A DNA stretch of 64,000 nucleotides from Lactobacillaceae bacterium (lineage in GTDB: Bacteria; Pseudomonadota; Alphaproteobacteria; RF32; CAG-239): assembly GCA_031271345.1 (NCBI GenBank), contig JAISVX010000003.1, positions 563,223-627,222 on the forward strand. Reading direction: 5' to 3'. Of the stretch, positions 42,735 through 52,463 are shown one piece after another. Position 1 is the first letter of the stretch. Each line of letters starts with the position of its first letter. Below the pieces are notes generated by a model. It did not search any database. It saw nothing but the letters and a program-made list of their open reading frames with translations, and had not been told where the DNA came from. Position numbers and translations under genes: made by a program.

Positions 42735-43430
42735 ATGATCAATAATAAAAAAGTTTTTGTTGGAGCATTGGGACTAATTTTAGCTGCCGGTATCAACACA
42801 GCTAAAGCAGCAGATGACAGCGCTAAAGCCGCTGTTGTAGAAAACCCAGCTATTTTATTCAAGATTCATGACATTAAACCTGTTACCAACAGTGATGGTC
42901 AGACAACATCTTGCGACTTTGCCGTAACTTTCTTTAACCGTTCAAACGAAAATATCAATGGCGCGTCTATTGATTTAACATGGGATGACGACACTGTAAA
43001 AATTCTTTTGGATGAAGAAAAAAACAACGATAGAAGAGCTTCCTCTTCAAGAAATGCAAGTTCAACCGTAACTGCAAACATTGAGGTTCCTGCCGTGCAG
43101 GCAATGAAACAAGCTGTTGTAAGAACCAGACTTCAGTCTGACCGTTGTTTCCTGCTTATGGATGATGTAAAATTAAGAGTTAGATCATGCAACATTGCTT
43201 CTCAATCAAGAAGCGGTTCAAGAAGCGCTACAGTATGCGCAAACCTGTTCAAATTTGTTTCTCCAAACAATCAGGAATATTATCGCGAGTTTAAACCTGT
43301 TACTTTGGAAGAAGAAGCGGCTATAAAACTTCAAGAAAAAGAAAACATTAAAAAAGACATTAACGAAGAATATTCAAAAACTGTTGCCGAGTTTGAAAGA
43401 GCATCTCAATTATTAAAAGAGATTAAATAA
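42735..43430 (+). CDS. Secreted four-cysteine protein, paralogue 1
   Basis: A 231-residue protein with a signal peptide (cleavage after AKA near residue 25). The mature domain (about 38-175) has cysteines at 60, 138, 152 and 168 and strand-like stretches such as CDFAVTFFNRSNENINGASIDLTW. A Ser/Arg/Asn-rich loop lies between the first two cysteines, and the C-terminal 55 residues form a charged helix. It aligns with the next gene's product around the cysteines. No family recognised; a disulfide-bonded beta-sandwich in the periplasm is the inference. First gene of a run leading to the transglycosylase. Confidence 0.6.
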   Translation: MINNKKVFVGALGLILAAGINTAKAADDSAKAAVVENPAILFKIHDIKPVTNSDGQTTSCDFAVTFFNRSNENINGASIDLTWDDDTVKILLDEEKNNDRRASSSRNASSTVTANIEVPAVQAMKQAVVRTRLQSDRCFLLMDDVKLRVRSCNIASQSRSGSRSATVCANLFKFVSPNNQEYYREFKPVTLEEEAAIKLQEKENIKKDINEEYSKTVAEFERASQLLKEIK

Positions 43431-43440
43431 GGGATTTAAG

Positions 43441-44172
43441 ATGAAAAGGTGTTGCTTATTACTAGTATCTTTATTAGCGTTTACTTCTTTGTTTCAAGTA
43501 AAGGGCATAAATGCTCAAGTCTTTGCTGAACCTGTTTCAAACCAGCAAAATACGACAGATACAAATGCAGCGCCTTCAACATCTTCACAAACAAATCCTG
43601 GCTGGAGTACGGCAACACGCCCAACGACCAGAACTACTGTTAGAAGAAGCTCTCAAAACCTTCCCAAAGAACGCACTCCAGAACAAATAGAACAGGAAAG
43701 ACTCGATAAAATCCAAGATGCTCTTGAGAAAGAGCTTAAAATTCCTCAAACAGAACGCCCAACTTTAGACGGCGTTGTCAGAGGACACATATCTATGGAG
43801 CCAATACTTGAAGAACCTGAAGACGATAAAAAAGAAGACAGATACATATTTATCTATCTAGACAATTTCAGCGTTAGAACAACGATGTCTGGAAAAATCC
43901 TGTGCAATGTCCGCTTTATCGTGCTGTCTACCCTTGACCGCAAAATCAATAATGTAAGCGTAAGATTAAAATGGCCGGAGCTTGAAACGCCTATCAGCTT
44001 CAGCGATATTACTCCCAATGTTAACACCTATGTTAACTACACCCTGATAGGCGACGGATGCTACTCTCTTGACAAAGCTCCAAACATTATTGTCAATAGA
44101 TGCAGAGTCCGCGATTTTACTCAGAAAGAATGTGCAGACAAAATCAGATGGCTACGCAAAGCCGCTGGATAA
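43441..44172 (+). CDS. Secreted four-cysteine protein, paralogue 2
   Basis: A 243-residue protein with a signal peptide (about residues 1-25), a Ser/Thr/Asn-rich linker (30-75), a charged helix (80-100) and a C-terminal domain with cysteines at 155, 207, 221 and 231. It matches the preceding gene's product: LCNVRFIVLSTLDRKINNVSVRLKW pairs with the CDFAVTFF... stretch, and both have exactly 14 residues between the second and third cysteine. The domain order is inverted, with linker and helix before the domain here and the helix after it in paralogue 1. It lies 10 bases from the previous gene and 6 from the next. Confidence 0.6.
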   Translation: MKRCCLLLVSLLAFTSLFQVKGINAQVFAEPVSNQQNTTDTNAAPSTSSQTNPGWSTATRPTTRTTVRRSSQNLPKERTPEQIEQERLDKIQDALEKELKIPQTERPTLDGVVRGHISMEPILEEPEDDKKEDRYIFIYLDNFSVRTTMSGKILCNVRFIVLSTLDRKINNVSVRLKWPELETPISFSDITPNVNTYVNYTLIGDGCYSLDKAPNIIVNRCRVRDFTQKECADKIRWLRKAAG

Positions 44173-44178
44173 AATTCT

Positions 44179-45936
44179 GTGTTTAAGAAAAAATCATCTA
44201 GTATAGCAATTGTTGTCGCAGCCCTTATCTTAGGAACATTTAACAACGCTTATGCGGATGTTAAAAAATTAGAAATAATCGATAAAAAAGCATATAGCAA
44301 AATTCTTGATAACCTTGAAATCAGCAATAAAGATTTAAGTATATATAAAGAATTGTTTGCGGCCGTAGAAGAGGAAAGATGGGATAAAGAAGAAAAAAGG
44401 CGCGGAAAAATAGAAAACGACATTCTGCTTGGTCATGTTTTAGCGCAAAAATACATGTCGCGCTCTTATGATTCTTCGTATGAAGAATTGTTGGAATGGC
44501 TGGAAAAATATAACGATTACCCCCAATACAGCAAAATATACAGACTGGCGGTCATAAAAGGCAGCTCGGAAGAACTTCAAGAGTCTTTGTCATATTCAAA
44601 TGCAATCCCCGAAGGAACGCCCGGATATAACTGGAACTTTGAATATTTTTCCAATTTATCAAAAGAAAATCAAAAATATGTTCTAAATCTTGTAAAAAAA
44701 TTTCGCGGATACATAAATTCAGGAAAATCAAAATCGGCAAAATATATTCTTGAAAACCCAAAATTTAGAAAACTCGTGCCAAACAGAACCTGGGATTCAA
44801 TGGCGGCAACGCTTACAACCCTATATTTTACAGACAATTATGATAAATTAGCGCTCGAGTGGTCCGCAAAACCGAGAAGAAGAAGCAATGATGTAACAGC
44901 AATCTGGTTTGGAGGGCTTGCCGCATGGAGGCTCGGAGATTATAAAAAGTCCGCCGAACTTTTTGACAAGCTTGCAAGACTTGACATAAACGATGACTGG
45001 ATGATGTCCGCCGGCGGATATTGGGCATACAGGGCATATATGAAACTTAATAAGCCGGCTCTCGCTAAAGACGCTCTGGAAGAAGCGGCAAAACATAAAA
45101 GAACATTTTATGGAATTTTAGCTAATTATAAGCTGGGAATAAAATGCGATTACAATTGGGATTTTTACTCCTTCTCAGCCGACTTTTCCAATTATGAATA
45201 TATAAACCACATTTTGGCGTCTCCCGCTCTTCAAAGAGCCGTACTTCTTGCATCGATAGGGCAAGACAGACTCGCCGCGGACGAAATATACAAAGAATAC
45301 AAATCATTAGACAACATACAAAAAGAAATAACCATGTTCATTGCCGAGCAGTATGAAATGCATGGGGTCGCAATACATATTTCCAACAATCTTAAAGATG
45401 ATGACAACGACATATATTATGACTGTATAACATATCCTGTTCCAGACTGGGACAGCGGCGTCTGGCAATCCGACCAGGCTTTGGTCTTAGCCTTGGTCAA
45501 GCAAGAATCTGTTTTTCATCCGAAAGCCGTAAGCAAAAGCGGCGCTTTAGGTTTAATGCAGATAATGCCCAACACGGCTCTCTATATAAGCAACGATAAA
45601 AATATCAAACAAAATGCCGCGGCTTTATTTGATACGGAGTATAACCTCGGTATCGGACAAAAATATGTAAACTATCTCTTTGAAAAACCATACATTGAAG
45701 GGAATTTGTTTTATATGATGACGGCATACAACGCAGGACCTGGAAACTTGTTAAAATGGAAAAAGAAAACAAGGTATAAAAACGACCCTTTAATGTATAT
45801 TGAGGCAATTCCTTCCCGCGAGACACGCATATATATTGAAAGAGTTATGGCAAACTACTGGATGTATGGCTTTAGACTCGGAAAAAAAATGCCAAGTTTG
45901 GAGCAGCTTTCCAAAGACGAATGGCCGACGCTATAA
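44179..45936 (+). CDS. slt: Soluble lytic murein transglycosylase
   Basis: A 585-residue Slt-type enzyme that cuts glycan strands to form anhydromuropeptides. A signal peptide (about 1-27) is followed by a superhelical alpha domain (about 40-420). The catalytic domain has Glu443 in KQESVFHPKAVSKSG, then ALGLMQIMPNTA, and AYNAGPGN near residue 517. It starts at GTG 44179, 6 bases after the preceding stop, so the two secreted four-cysteine proteins and Slt are one operon. That coupling suggests the small proteins act on or with peptidoglycan. Confidence 0.9.
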   Translation: MFKKKSSSIAIVVAALILGTFNNAYADVKKLEIIDKKAYSKILDNLEISNKDLSIYKELFAAVEEERWDKEEKRRGKIENDILLGHVLAQKYMSRSYDSSYEELLEWLEKYNDYPQYSKIYRLAVIKGSSEELQESLSYSNAIPEGTPGYNWNFEYFSNLSKENQKYVLNLVKKFRGYINSGKSKSAKYILENPKFRKLVPNRTWDSMAATLTTLYFTDNYDKLALEWSAKPRRRSNDVTAIWFGGLAAWRLGDYKKSAELFDKLARLDINDDWMMSAGGYWAYRAYMKLNKPALAKDALEEAAKHKRTFYGILANYKLGIKCDYNWDFYSFSADFSNYEYINHILASPALQRAVLLASIGQDRLAADEIYKEYKSLDNIQKEITMFIAEQYEMHGVAIHISNNLKDDDNDIYYDCITYPVPDWDSGVWQSDQALVLALVKQESVFHPKAVSKSGALGLMQIMPNTALYISNDKNIKQNAAALFDTEYNLGIGQKYVNYLFEKPYIEGNLFYMMTAYNAGPGNLLKWKKKTRYKNDPLMYIEAIPSRETRIYIERVMANYWMYGFRLGKKMPSLEQLSKDEWPTL

Positions 45937-46004
45937 TTTTTGTCCAACTAAAATCCCTTATAATCTGCCAACAATCAATTATAAAAGATATTTGATTTTA
46001 TCTA

Positions 46005-46087
46005 TTGTACAAAAAAAATATTTGTGCTATCATAAGGGTACTTACAATTTTTTTAGTGAACATTATGCGAAACCGTACCTCTGGTAC
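46005..46087 (+). promoter_or_regulatory. Promoter and leader hairpin of the 150-residue membrane gene
   Basis: TTGTAC (46005-46010), a 17-base spacer and TATCAT (46028-46033). The leader carries a small GTACC/GGTAC hairpin (46075-46087). No Shine-Dalgarno sequence precedes the ATG at 46105. Confidence 0.5.
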
Positions 46088-46104
46088 ATTTAAATATTTT
46101 TAAT

Positions 46105-46557
46105 ATGGAAGAATTATTGAAATACGGATGTTGGGCGTTCTGCGCTATTTTTGCGATAGTTTTTATATATTATACTATTTTCCAAGGTGGAATGACCGGT
46201 ATTATCAGATTTGTTGTAAAAAACTTCTGGTGGGTTATCGGTATCATTGCAGCTTGCATTGTTTTTAGTTTCTTTCTTGGAACTTTTGACAGTGGCAAAT
46301 GGTATAATGTTGACAGCTTTGGTTTCGAAACCTTTTTCTTATGGTTTGGTCTCATCGCTGGCTTAATTATCAGCTTAGTAGTCGCCCTTTTTGGTCACAT
46401 CGTAGGTTTTCTTTTCTATTTGTTTGGAATCATTATCGTTCCAATCGCCGCTCTGTTCGGAGTGCATATTCAAATAGGAAAATTCCTCGTGTTCAGACCG
46501 AGAGTAAAGAGCTACAAGAAAGTCGATTTGTCAAGTAATTGGCTTCGATTTGCCTAA
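46105..46557 (+). CDS. Membrane protein of unknown function
   Basis: A 150-residue hydrophobic protein with about four membrane segments (roughly 8-27, 37-60, 77-97 and 100-122) and a basic C-terminal tail (VFRPRVKSYKKVDLSSNWLRFA). Trp, Phe and Gly are frequent, and no polar catalytic motif is present. No family recognised. It is a stand-alone gene with its own promoter and a following hairpin. Confidence 0.5.
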   Translation: MEELLKYGCWAFCAIFAIVFIYYTIFQGGMTGIIRFVVKNFWWVIGIIAACIVFSFFLGTFDSGKWYNVDSFGFETFFLWFGLIAGLIISLVVALFGHIVGFLFYLFGIIIVPIAALFGVHIQIGKFLVFRPRVKSYKKVDLSSNWLRFA

Positions 46558-46563
46558 CAAGGG

Positions 46564-46604
46564 AGCTGGCTAGATGTAAAAATCTAGTCGGCTTTCGACT
46601 TTTA
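46564..46604 (+). terminator. Hairpin, probable terminator
   Basis: A 12-bp stem with two G-T pairs (46564-46575 with 46582-46593, loop GTAAAA), followed by a TTTCGACTTTT run. A second hairpin without a T run, GGGCGGTT/AACCGCCC, follows at 46623-46642 just before the pheT stop. Confidence 0.5.
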
Positions 46605-46664
46605 AACCGCAATAAACACAATGGGCGGTTATAAAACCGCCCCCTTGTTAAATATAAACAAAAA

Positions 46665-49052
46665 CTATGCTCTGATTACGCCCCCGGTTTTCTGACCAAC
46701 CGCCACAATAACTTTGTTCATTAATGTTTCAATTTCCTGATCAGTATAAGTTTTTTCCTTAGGCTGAAATGTTACCGATATAGCGAGAGATTTCTTGCCC
46801 GCCGAAAGGTTCGCCCCCTCGTAAAGGTCAAACACTCTAACATCGGCAATACTCTCTTTATCCGCCCCTTTCGCAGCCATAATAACATTAGCCGCGGGAA
46901 CATCTTTATCAACAACAAAAGCAAAATCCTTATCAACCGGCTGGAACTGAGAAAGCTCCAGTTTTTTCTTGGCTTTTGACGCTGCGCCGCGCGGAACCGG
47001 GATATTATCCATATAAACCTCAAAAGCTGCAACTCTTTGCTTCACTCCAAGCTTCTTCAAAATAGAAGGATGAAGCTCGCCAAAGTAAGCCAATACGTTC
47101 TTTCCTAAGCGCAAAACGCCGCTTCTGCCCGGATGATAATATTGGGGAGCGTCAGCAGTAATCTGCGCATTGTCATAAGGACCGTTTGCCGCGGCAATAA
47201 CCGCCATCGCATCCGCCTTGGCGTCAAACACATCATATTCTCTTACATCGCCAATCCAGCTTTTCTTTGAGGTCTTGCCGCTTCTAATGCCTGCGGTAAC
47301 AGTTTTCTGCTCCAAAGGCTTGCGACCGTAAAACTCCGGACCAACTTCAAAGATTGAAACATCCGAATAACCGCGGGCAATATTGTTTCTCACGCCGATT
47401 AATAAGTTTGGAAGAATTGACTGGCGCATTTCATCCAAATCTGCCGCAATAGGGTTTGACAGCAAAATTTCGTCTTGAGATTTGCGAAAATATTTGCCAA
47501 TACTTGAGTCTGTAAAGCTCCAGGTAACGGTTTCATACATTCCCCTGCCTGCAAGCTCGTGTTTGGCTGTGACAACTCTTCTTTGCTCAACTGTCAAAGT
47601 CTGCGTTGGAAACTTTTCTGTCGGCAGAGAAAGCGCCGGAATATTATCCAAACCATACATTCTCACAACCTCTTCAATAATATCGCTTTCAATGGCAACA
47701 TCATTGCGCCACGAAGGAATTACGGCTTTAATTTTATCTCCCTCGACACTTACCTTAAATTCTAAGTGAGACAAAATCTCAACCACCTGCTCTTTTGTCA
47801 CATCTATACCCGCAAAAGATTTTATCTTTTCAATAGTAGTATAAGCGGCTCTTTCTTCCGCTTTATCCAAGCCTTCAATCATTATATCGGAAGCTTCGCC
47901 GCCGCAGATTTCAAGAATAAGCCCAGCAGCATAATCCGAGCCAAGTTTATTTGAGCTTGGGTCGATACCTCTTTCATAACGATACCTTGAATCGGATTCA
48001 ATATTATACTTGCGTCCTGTACGCGAAATAACCTCGGGGTTAAATGTCGCGCATTCCAAAAGAACGCTTGTCGTTTCAGCAGAGCAGCTTTTCTCAAGCC
48101 CGCCCATAATACCGCCCAGACACTCAACTCCGTCATCATCGCAAATACCAAGGCATTTATTGTCCAGCTCATAAAGTTTGCCTTCCAAAGACGTAAACTT
48201 CTCGCCCTCTTTAGCCATTCTGACAACAATATTTCCTTTAAGCTTATCAGCATCAAAAACGTGCAGCGGGCGGCATAAGTCATAATTAATATAATTAGTG
48301 ACATCTACCAATGGAGAAATTGATTTCAGACCGATTGCAATAAGCCTGTCCTTCATCCATTTTGGAGTTTCCACTTTATTATTAACGCCTTTGATACAAC
48401 GACCGACATAAGTCGGACAAGCGGCAAAATCTTCAACCTTGATTCTAACGGGACTGGTAAATTTTGCCGGAGTTTCTTTTACAGCCAAAGGTTTTACTTT
48501 GCCTAACCCAGCGGCTGCCAAATCACGGGCAATACCCCTTACACCCAAACAGTCTCCGCGATTCGGCGTAATGGATATTTCGATTACGGGATCAATTGCT
48601 AAAACTTCGGAAGCTTTAATGCCGACTTTCGTATCTTGAGGAAGCTCAATAATACCGCTGTGGTCGTCTCCAAGACAAAGCTCTTTTTCCGAACACATCA
48701 TGCCAAAACTTTCAATGCCTCTGATGTTTCCAACTTTAAGAGCTTCGTTATAAACAGGAATAACCGTTCCGGCTTTTGCAAAAACGCCTTTTAAGCCTTC
48801 ATAACAGTTGGGCGCCCCGCAAACTACCTGATATGTCTCTTTGCCGTCATTTACTGTCAGGAGATTAAGTCTGTCGGCATCCGGATGCTTGTCTTTTTTA
48901 ATAATTTCAGCGGTTATAAAACCTTCAAGCTTTGCCGCCGGATTATATACTTCTTCAACTTCCAAACCAACCTTTGTAAGCGCTTCAGCTATTTCCTCAA
49001 CATTTGCCGAGGTATCTAAATGTTCTTTTAACCAAGATATAGTGAATTTCAT
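46665..49052 (-). CDS. pheT: Phenylalanyl-tRNA synthetase beta subunit
   Basis: A 795-residue beta chain. It has an N-terminal tRNA-binding (EMAP-like) domain (about 40-150, with [10 protein letters not shown] and VVCGAPN), then B3/B4 editing and B5 domains (about 210-480), and a C-terminal anticodon-binding FDX-ACB domain (about 700-795, [17 protein letters not shown]). With PheS it forms the heterotetramer that charges tRNA-Phe. The start overlaps the pheS stop by 4 bases. Length is normal. Confidence 0.96.
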   Translation of the reverse strand: MKFTISWLKEHLDTSANVEEIAEALTKVGLEVEEVYNPAAKLEGFITAEIIKKDKHPDADRLNLLTVNDGKETYQVVCGAPNCYEGLKGVFAKAGTVIPVYNEALKVGNIRGIESFGMMCSEKELCLGDDHSGIIELPQDTKVGIKASEVLAIDPVIEISITPNRGDCLGVRGIARDLAAAGLGKVKPLAVKETPAKFTSPVRIKVEDFAACPTYVGRCIKGVNNKVETPKWMKDRLIAIGLKSISPLVDVTNYINYDLCRPLHVFDADKLKGNIVVRMAKEGEKFTSLEGKLYELDNKCLGICDDDGVECLGGIMGGLEKSCSAETTSVLLECATFNPEVISRTGRKYNIESDSRYRYERGIDPSSNKLGSDYAAGLILEICGGEASDIMIEGLDKAEERAAYTTIEKIKSFAGIDVTKEQVVEILSHLEFKVSVEGDKIKAVIPSWRNDVAIESDIIEEVVRMYGLDNIPALSLPTEKFPTQTLTVEQRRVVTAKHELAGRGMYETVTWSFTDSSIGKYFRKSQDEILLSNPIAADLDEMRQSILPNLLIGVRNNIARGYSDVSIFEVGPEFYGRKPLEQKTVTAGIRSGKTSKKSWIGDVREYDVFDAKADAMAVIAAANGPYDNAQITADAPQYYHPGRSGVLRLGKNVLAYFGELHPSILKKLGVKQRVAAFEVYMDNIPVPRGAASKAKKKLELSQFQPVDKDFAFVVDKDVPAANVIMAAKGADKESIADVRVFDLYEGANLSAGKKSLAISVTFQPKEKTYTDQEIETLMNKVIVAVGQKTGGVIRA

Positions 49053-50260
49053 CGTGTAATACCTCCATTGTTGCTTAAACCGCCTGTCATAGAACTCTCG
49101 TCCAATGGAGCAAAACCATAATTTTTGAGCCAGCGGACATCCGATTCGAAGAAAGTTCGTAAATCTGGAATACCATATTTAAGCATTGCAAGCCTGTCCA
49201 TGCCAACGCCAAAAGCAAAACCTTGATATTCGTCAGGGTCAATTCCGCCCGCTCTTAACACGTTTGGATGCACCATACCGCAGCCAAGAATTTCCAGCCA
49301 GTCATCGCCGCCGCCGATTTTAATTTCATTTTTAGTCTTAAGACACCCTATATCCATTTCCGCGGACGGCTCCGTAAACGGAAAGAAACTTGGACGATAA
49401 CGAACGGGAATCTCATCAAGCTCAAAAAATGCTTTAACAAAGTCATACAAACATCCCTTAAGATGAGCCATGGTTATATTTTTATCAATAACCAAGCCCT
49501 CAACCTGATGGAACATTGGGGTATGCGTCGCATCATAATCCGAACGATATGTTCTTCCAGGAGCAATAATCCTTATCGGCGGCTGCCCTTTTTCCATTGT
49601 TCTTATCTGCACCGGCGAAGTATGAGTTCTAATCACATAGCTGTCATCAATTTCTTTGCCGCCGTCCTTTTCTTTCGGAAGATAGAAAGTGTCGTGCATT
49701 TGACGCGCCGGGTGATTTGCCGGAATGTTCAAGGCGGTAAAGTTATAAAAATCCTCTTCAATATCTGGACCTTCGGCAACAGAGAAACCCATTTGACCAA
49801 AGATTGCGACAACTTCTTCATAAATTTTTGAAACGGGATGAATTCTTCCCTGATTTTCTGGTCTGACCGGCAGAGTAACATCAATTCTTTCTTCTATCAG
49901 CTTTGCGTCTAATTCTGATTCTTCTAAAACGCTTTTCTGTTCTTCTAAAACCTTCTCGACCTCAGATTTCAAAATATTTAAGTTTTTTCCCATCTCCTTC
50001 TTCTCTTCAACAGAGAGAGAGCCAAGATTTTTCATCATTTCCGTAATCGTGCCTTTTTTACCCAACACAGAAACTCTAATATCTTCTAAAGACTTTGAAT
50101 CGCGAATAGCCTGGATTGCTTTTTGAAAAGCCTTTATTTCTGGAGAATTATAGATATTCTCTACTACTTTCTTAGCAGATTCTCTATAAACCTCTAAAGC
50201 TCTTAATGCCTTATCCAAATTTTCCTCGTTTCCTGTAATATCCAACTTTTTATTTTCCAT
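49049..50260 (-). CDS. pheS: Phenylalanyl-tRNA synthetase alpha subunit
   Basis: A 403-residue class II synthetase alpha chain, longer than the usual 340-360 because of an extra N-terminal segment. An N-terminal coiled coil (about 70-120) is followed by motif 2 ([22 protein letters not shown]) and motif 3 ([18 protein letters not shown]). The start is set at ATG 50260, with GAGGA upstream; an ATG 12 bases further up lacks a ribosome site. The inverted-repeat GIY-YIG cassette begins 15 bases upstream of this start and separates the gene from rplT. Confidence 0.95.
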   Translation of the reverse strand: MENKKLDITGNEENLDKALRALEVYRESAKKVVENIYNSPEIKAFQKAIQAIRDSKSLEDIRVSVLGKKGTITEMMKNLGSLSVEEKKEMGKNLNILKSEVEKVLEEQKSVLEESELDAKLIEERIDVTLPVRPENQGRIHPVSKIYEEVVAIFGQMGFSVAEGPDIEEDFYNFTALNIPANHPARQMHDTFYLPKEKDGGKEIDDSYVIRTHTSPVQIRTMEKGQPPIRIIAPGRTYRSDYDATHTPMFHQVEGLVIDKNITMAHLKGCLYDFVKAFFELDEIPVRYRPSFFPFTEPSAEMDIGCLKTKNEIKIGGGDDWLEILGCGMVHPNVLRAGGIDPDEYQGFAFGVGMDRLAMLKYGIPDLRTFFESDVRWLKNYGFAPLDESSMTGGLSNNGGITR

Positions 50261-50274
50261 ATCATTCCTCACAC

Positions 50275-50628
50275 GTCATCCTCGCGTAGCGGGGATCCAA
50301 TCACAACAATCCCTCATATAAATCTTCCCAATCAGGATTCATTCTCTCTATCAATTCAAGTTTTTCTTTCCTGTAAAACTTCTTTATTATCTTCTCTCTT
50401 TTTATGGCATTTTCTAAATCATTGTAAACTTCATAGTATCCTAACTTATCAACACCATACTTTTCAGTAAAGCCCTTAATTATTTTATTCTTATGTTCAT
50501 ACACTCTTTTGATAAGGTCAACCGTAACTCCTGCGTATAAAGTTCCGTTTTTCTTGCTAAACATGATATAAACATAACTATTGTCCATCTATATTCCTTT
50601 TTCTGGATCCCCGCTACGCGAGGATGAC
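50275..50628. mobile_element. 354-bp GIY-YIG cassette bounded by a perfect 25-bp inverted repeat
   Basis: The left end 50275-50299 (GTCATCCTCGCGTAGCGGGG then ATCCA) is the exact reverse complement of the right end 50604-50628. Between them is a single GIY-YIG gene. The unit lies in the normally tight rpmI-rplT-pheS-pheT operon. The repeat has the form of dispersed palindromic repeats often found beside GIY-YIG genes in alphaproteobacteria. No target duplication is visible. Confidence 0.75.
50301..50588 (-). CDS. GIY-YIG nuclease domain protein
   Basis: A 95-residue single-domain protein of the UPF0213/YhbQ-like group. The VYIMFSKKNGTLYAGVTVDLIKRVYEHK segment carries the GIY...YIG equivalents (VYI and YAG) and the catalytic Arg. 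YYEVYNDLENAIKREKIIKKFYRKEKLELIERMNPDW is the typical C-terminal half, with the conserved Glu in AIKRE. These small proteins are predicted endonucleases of unknown role. The gene sits inside a 25-bp inverted repeat and is probably mobile or selfish. Confidence 0.85.
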   Translation of the reverse strand: MDNSYVYIMFSKKNGTLYAGVTVDLIKRVYEHKNKIIKGFTEKYGVDKLGYYEVYNDLENAIKREKIIKKFYRKEKLELIERMNPDWEDLYEGLL

Positions 50629-50652
50629 GGCTTTGCCATATTATTAAAACAT

Positions 50653-50688
50653 AAAAAGAGTTATCTCCGCTAAGAGACAACTCTTTTT
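50653..50688. terminator. Terminator downstream of rplT
   Basis: A 10-bp outer stem AAAAAGAGTT/AACTCTTTTT with an inner CTC/GAG pair (50653-50688) and T/A runs. It ends the rpmI-rplT unit on the minus strand, so the GIY-YIG gene and pheST need their own promoter or read-through. Confidence 0.75.
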
Positions 50689-50713
50689 ATTTTTTTTATT
50701 TTATATATAAAAC

Positions 50714-51070
50714 TTACTTAAGAGCAGCCTTAGCGCTATCTACAAGCTTGGCAAACGCCTTAGGCTCAGTGTAAGCAATATCTGCAAGAACTTTTCTGTC
50801 AAGCTCGATACCGGCTTTAGCGAGCCCGTTAATAAATCGAGAGTAAGTTAAATCATAACTGCGGGTTGCCGCATTAATTCTTTGAATCCAAAGAGAACGA
50901 AAACTTCTCTTTTTATTTCTTCTATCACGGTAAGCATATTGTAATGCTTTTTCTACTTTTTCAACAGCAACTCTGAATACGTTTTTATTGCGTCCTCTAT
51001 AGCCTTTAGCCATAGACAATATTTTTTTATGACGAGCGCGGGCTGTTACACCTCTTTTAACACGAGACAT
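50714..51070 (-). CDS. rplT: Ribosomal protein bL20
   Basis: A 118-residue 50S protein needed for early large-subunit assembly. The family N-terminus [18 protein letters not shown] and the [33 protein letters not shown] segment are clear. It follows rpmI by 12 bases. infC, which usually precedes rpmI, is not here. Confidence 0.97.
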   Translation of the reverse strand: MSRVKRGVTARARHKKILSMAKGYRGRNKNVFRVAVEKVEKALQYAYRDRRNKKRSFRSLWIQRINAATRSYDLTYSRFINGLAKAGIELDRKVLADIAYTEPKAFAKLVDSAKAALK

Positions 51071-51082
51071 CTATTTATCCTC

Positions 51083-51280
51083 CTATATATATGGCAAAAA
51101 TTTCTTAACGATTTGAACATCGGCTTCAGATACCAAAGTTGTACCTCTAGCCTGTCTTTTCATTTTTTGAGATTTAGCAAATAAACAGTGTCTCTTATTA
51201 GCGAAATTTCTCTTTAATTTTCCAGTTCCTGTAACGCTAAAGCGCTTCGCTGCGGAACTATTAGTTTTCAATTTTGGCAT
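51083..51280 (-). CDS. rpmI: Ribosomal protein bL35
   Basis: A 65-residue 50S protein, MPKLKTNSSAAKRFSVTG at the N-terminus and a Lys/Arg-rich body. The ATG at 51280 has AGGAAG upstream; an in-frame extension to 51340 adds residues unlike the family and is the leader. A TATAAT-like -10 box lies about 100 bases upstream on the minus strand (near 51388). Confidence 0.96.
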   Translation of the reverse strand: MPKLKTNSSAAKRFSVTGTGKLKRNFANKRHCLFAKSQKMKRQARGTTLVSEADVQIVKKFLPYI

Positions 51281-51405
51281 TTTGCTTCCTTTCTTAAATG
51301 TAACCAAATTGGATGCTTTTTGAGTAATAAGGCATGCCATAATTAAGCCTTAAATACTCTGAACTTGGTTGTTATACATTAAACATTATAACAATGCAAG
51401 CACTT

Positions 51406-51768
51406 TTAATAAAAATTTCTTCCTTTATCGCGAAGCCCTCTGATATAGTTTGACAGTTCTTCCTGGTCAACATATCCGTCTTTGTTTGTGTCAATCGCGT
51501 CAAATCTTTGCTTGTCTGGAAGAAAAACTCCGTCTTTTTCATCCCTTCTCATATTTCTTCTGTCCTCGCGGGTAAGAGGGCGTCTCATATAATCATCAAA
51601 AGACATCTCCAACTTCCCGTCGCGCTTCTCGCCAAATTTGCTCATATACCTTGAGGCGATAATATCAGATCTCGTAGTAGTAACATCCGCAGGGGGATTA
51701 TATTTTGCTTCCGCCGCCTGACTAAAACCAAACAACGCGAATAAAGCTATTAAAACAACCTTTTTCAT
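51406..51768 (-). CDS. Secreted EF-hand protein
   Basis: A 120-residue exported protein with a signal peptide (MKKVVLIALFALFGFSQAAEA). The mature part has one clear calcium-binding loop, DTNKDGYVDQEEL, near the C-terminus and a degenerate earlier one (FGEKRDGKLEMSFDDYM). It is very basic between them (RRPLTREDRRNMRRDEK). The ATG at 51768 follows AAAGGAGAAG. It lies 14 bases after lolD, so it is probably co-transcribed with lolCD. Confidence 0.75.
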   Translation of the reverse strand: MKKVVLIALFALFGFSQAAEAKYNPPADVTTTRSDIIASRYMSKFGEKRDGKLEMSFDDYMRRPLTREDRRNMRRDEKDGVFLPDKQRFDAIDTNKDGYVDQEELSNYIRGLRDKGRNFY

Positions 51769-51782
51769 TTTCTTCTCCTTTA

Positions 51783-52463
51783 TCAAATATCAAGAAGCCT
51801 GCCTTCTTTAATTTGAATTTTTCTATCCATTTTACCCGCCAAATCAAAATTATGAGTAGCGATAAGCGCTGATAGTCCTGTTTCTCTCACAATAGAAACC
51901 AACTCTGAAAAAACTATTTCCGCGGTTTTAGGGTCAAGATTGCCTGTAGGTTCATCAGCCAGCAGCAACTTCGGCTCATTCGCCAAAGCTCTCGCAATCG
52001 CGACTCTTTGCTGCTCGCCGCCGGACATTGCCGACGGACGATGGTTAAACCTATGCTCCAAGCCAAGTCTCGCAAGAAGAGCTTTCGCCTGCTCTTCGGC
52101 TTTTTTATATTTCTTCCCCGCAATAATTTGAGGAAGAACAACATTTTCAACAGCATCAAAATCAGATAAAAGATTATGATATTGGTACACAAAACCAAGA
52201 TAATCTCTGCGCAGCGAAGTTCTTGCATTGTCGCCCAGCCTGCTGCTTTTTACGCCGTTTAACACAATTTCGCCTTTTGTCGGTCTGTCGAGCAAACCGG
52301 CAATTTGCAGCATTGTTGTTTTACCTGAGCCGGACTGTCCGATAAGAGCGACTATTTCCCCTGGCTTAATCTCCAAATCAACAGATTTTAACACCTCAAG
52401 CTTATGACCGCCCTGAACATAAGTTTTAGTTATATCTTTTAATGATAATGTCACATTATTCAT
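51783..52463 (-). CDS. lolD: Lipoprotein-releasing ABC transporter ATPase
   Basis: A 226-residue ABC ATPase. Walker A is GQSGSGKTT, the signature is MSGGEQQRVAIARAL, and Walker B is LLLADEPTGNLD. With its membrane partner it extracts lipoproteins from the inner membrane for transfer by LolA. It overlaps the permease gene by 8 bases. MacB-type transporters share this ATPase type, but the neighbour decides for Lol. Confidence 0.92.
   Translation of the reverse strand: MNNVTLSLKDITKTYVQGGHKLEVLKSVDLEIKPGEIVALIGQSGSGKTTMLQIAGLLDRPTKGEIVLNGVKSSRLGDNARTSLRRDYLGFVYQYHNLLSDFDAVENVVLPQIIAGKKYKKAEEQAKALLARLGLEHRFNHRPSAMSGGEQQRVAIARALANEPKLLLADEPTGNLDPKTAEIVFSELVSIVRETGLSALIATHNFDLAGKMDRKIQIKEGRLLDI

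Noticed and set aside
46036-46087. Two-state GTAC switch in the leader of the 150-residue membrane gene
   Set aside because: The first GGTAC would lie at or before the predicted transcription start, so it is not in the RNA; only the simple hairpin remains.
51281-51340. N-terminal extension of bL35 and a leader peptide
   Set aside because: The extra residues do not resemble bL35, and the ATG at 51280 has a good ribosome site; no clear attenuator follows the upstream frame.
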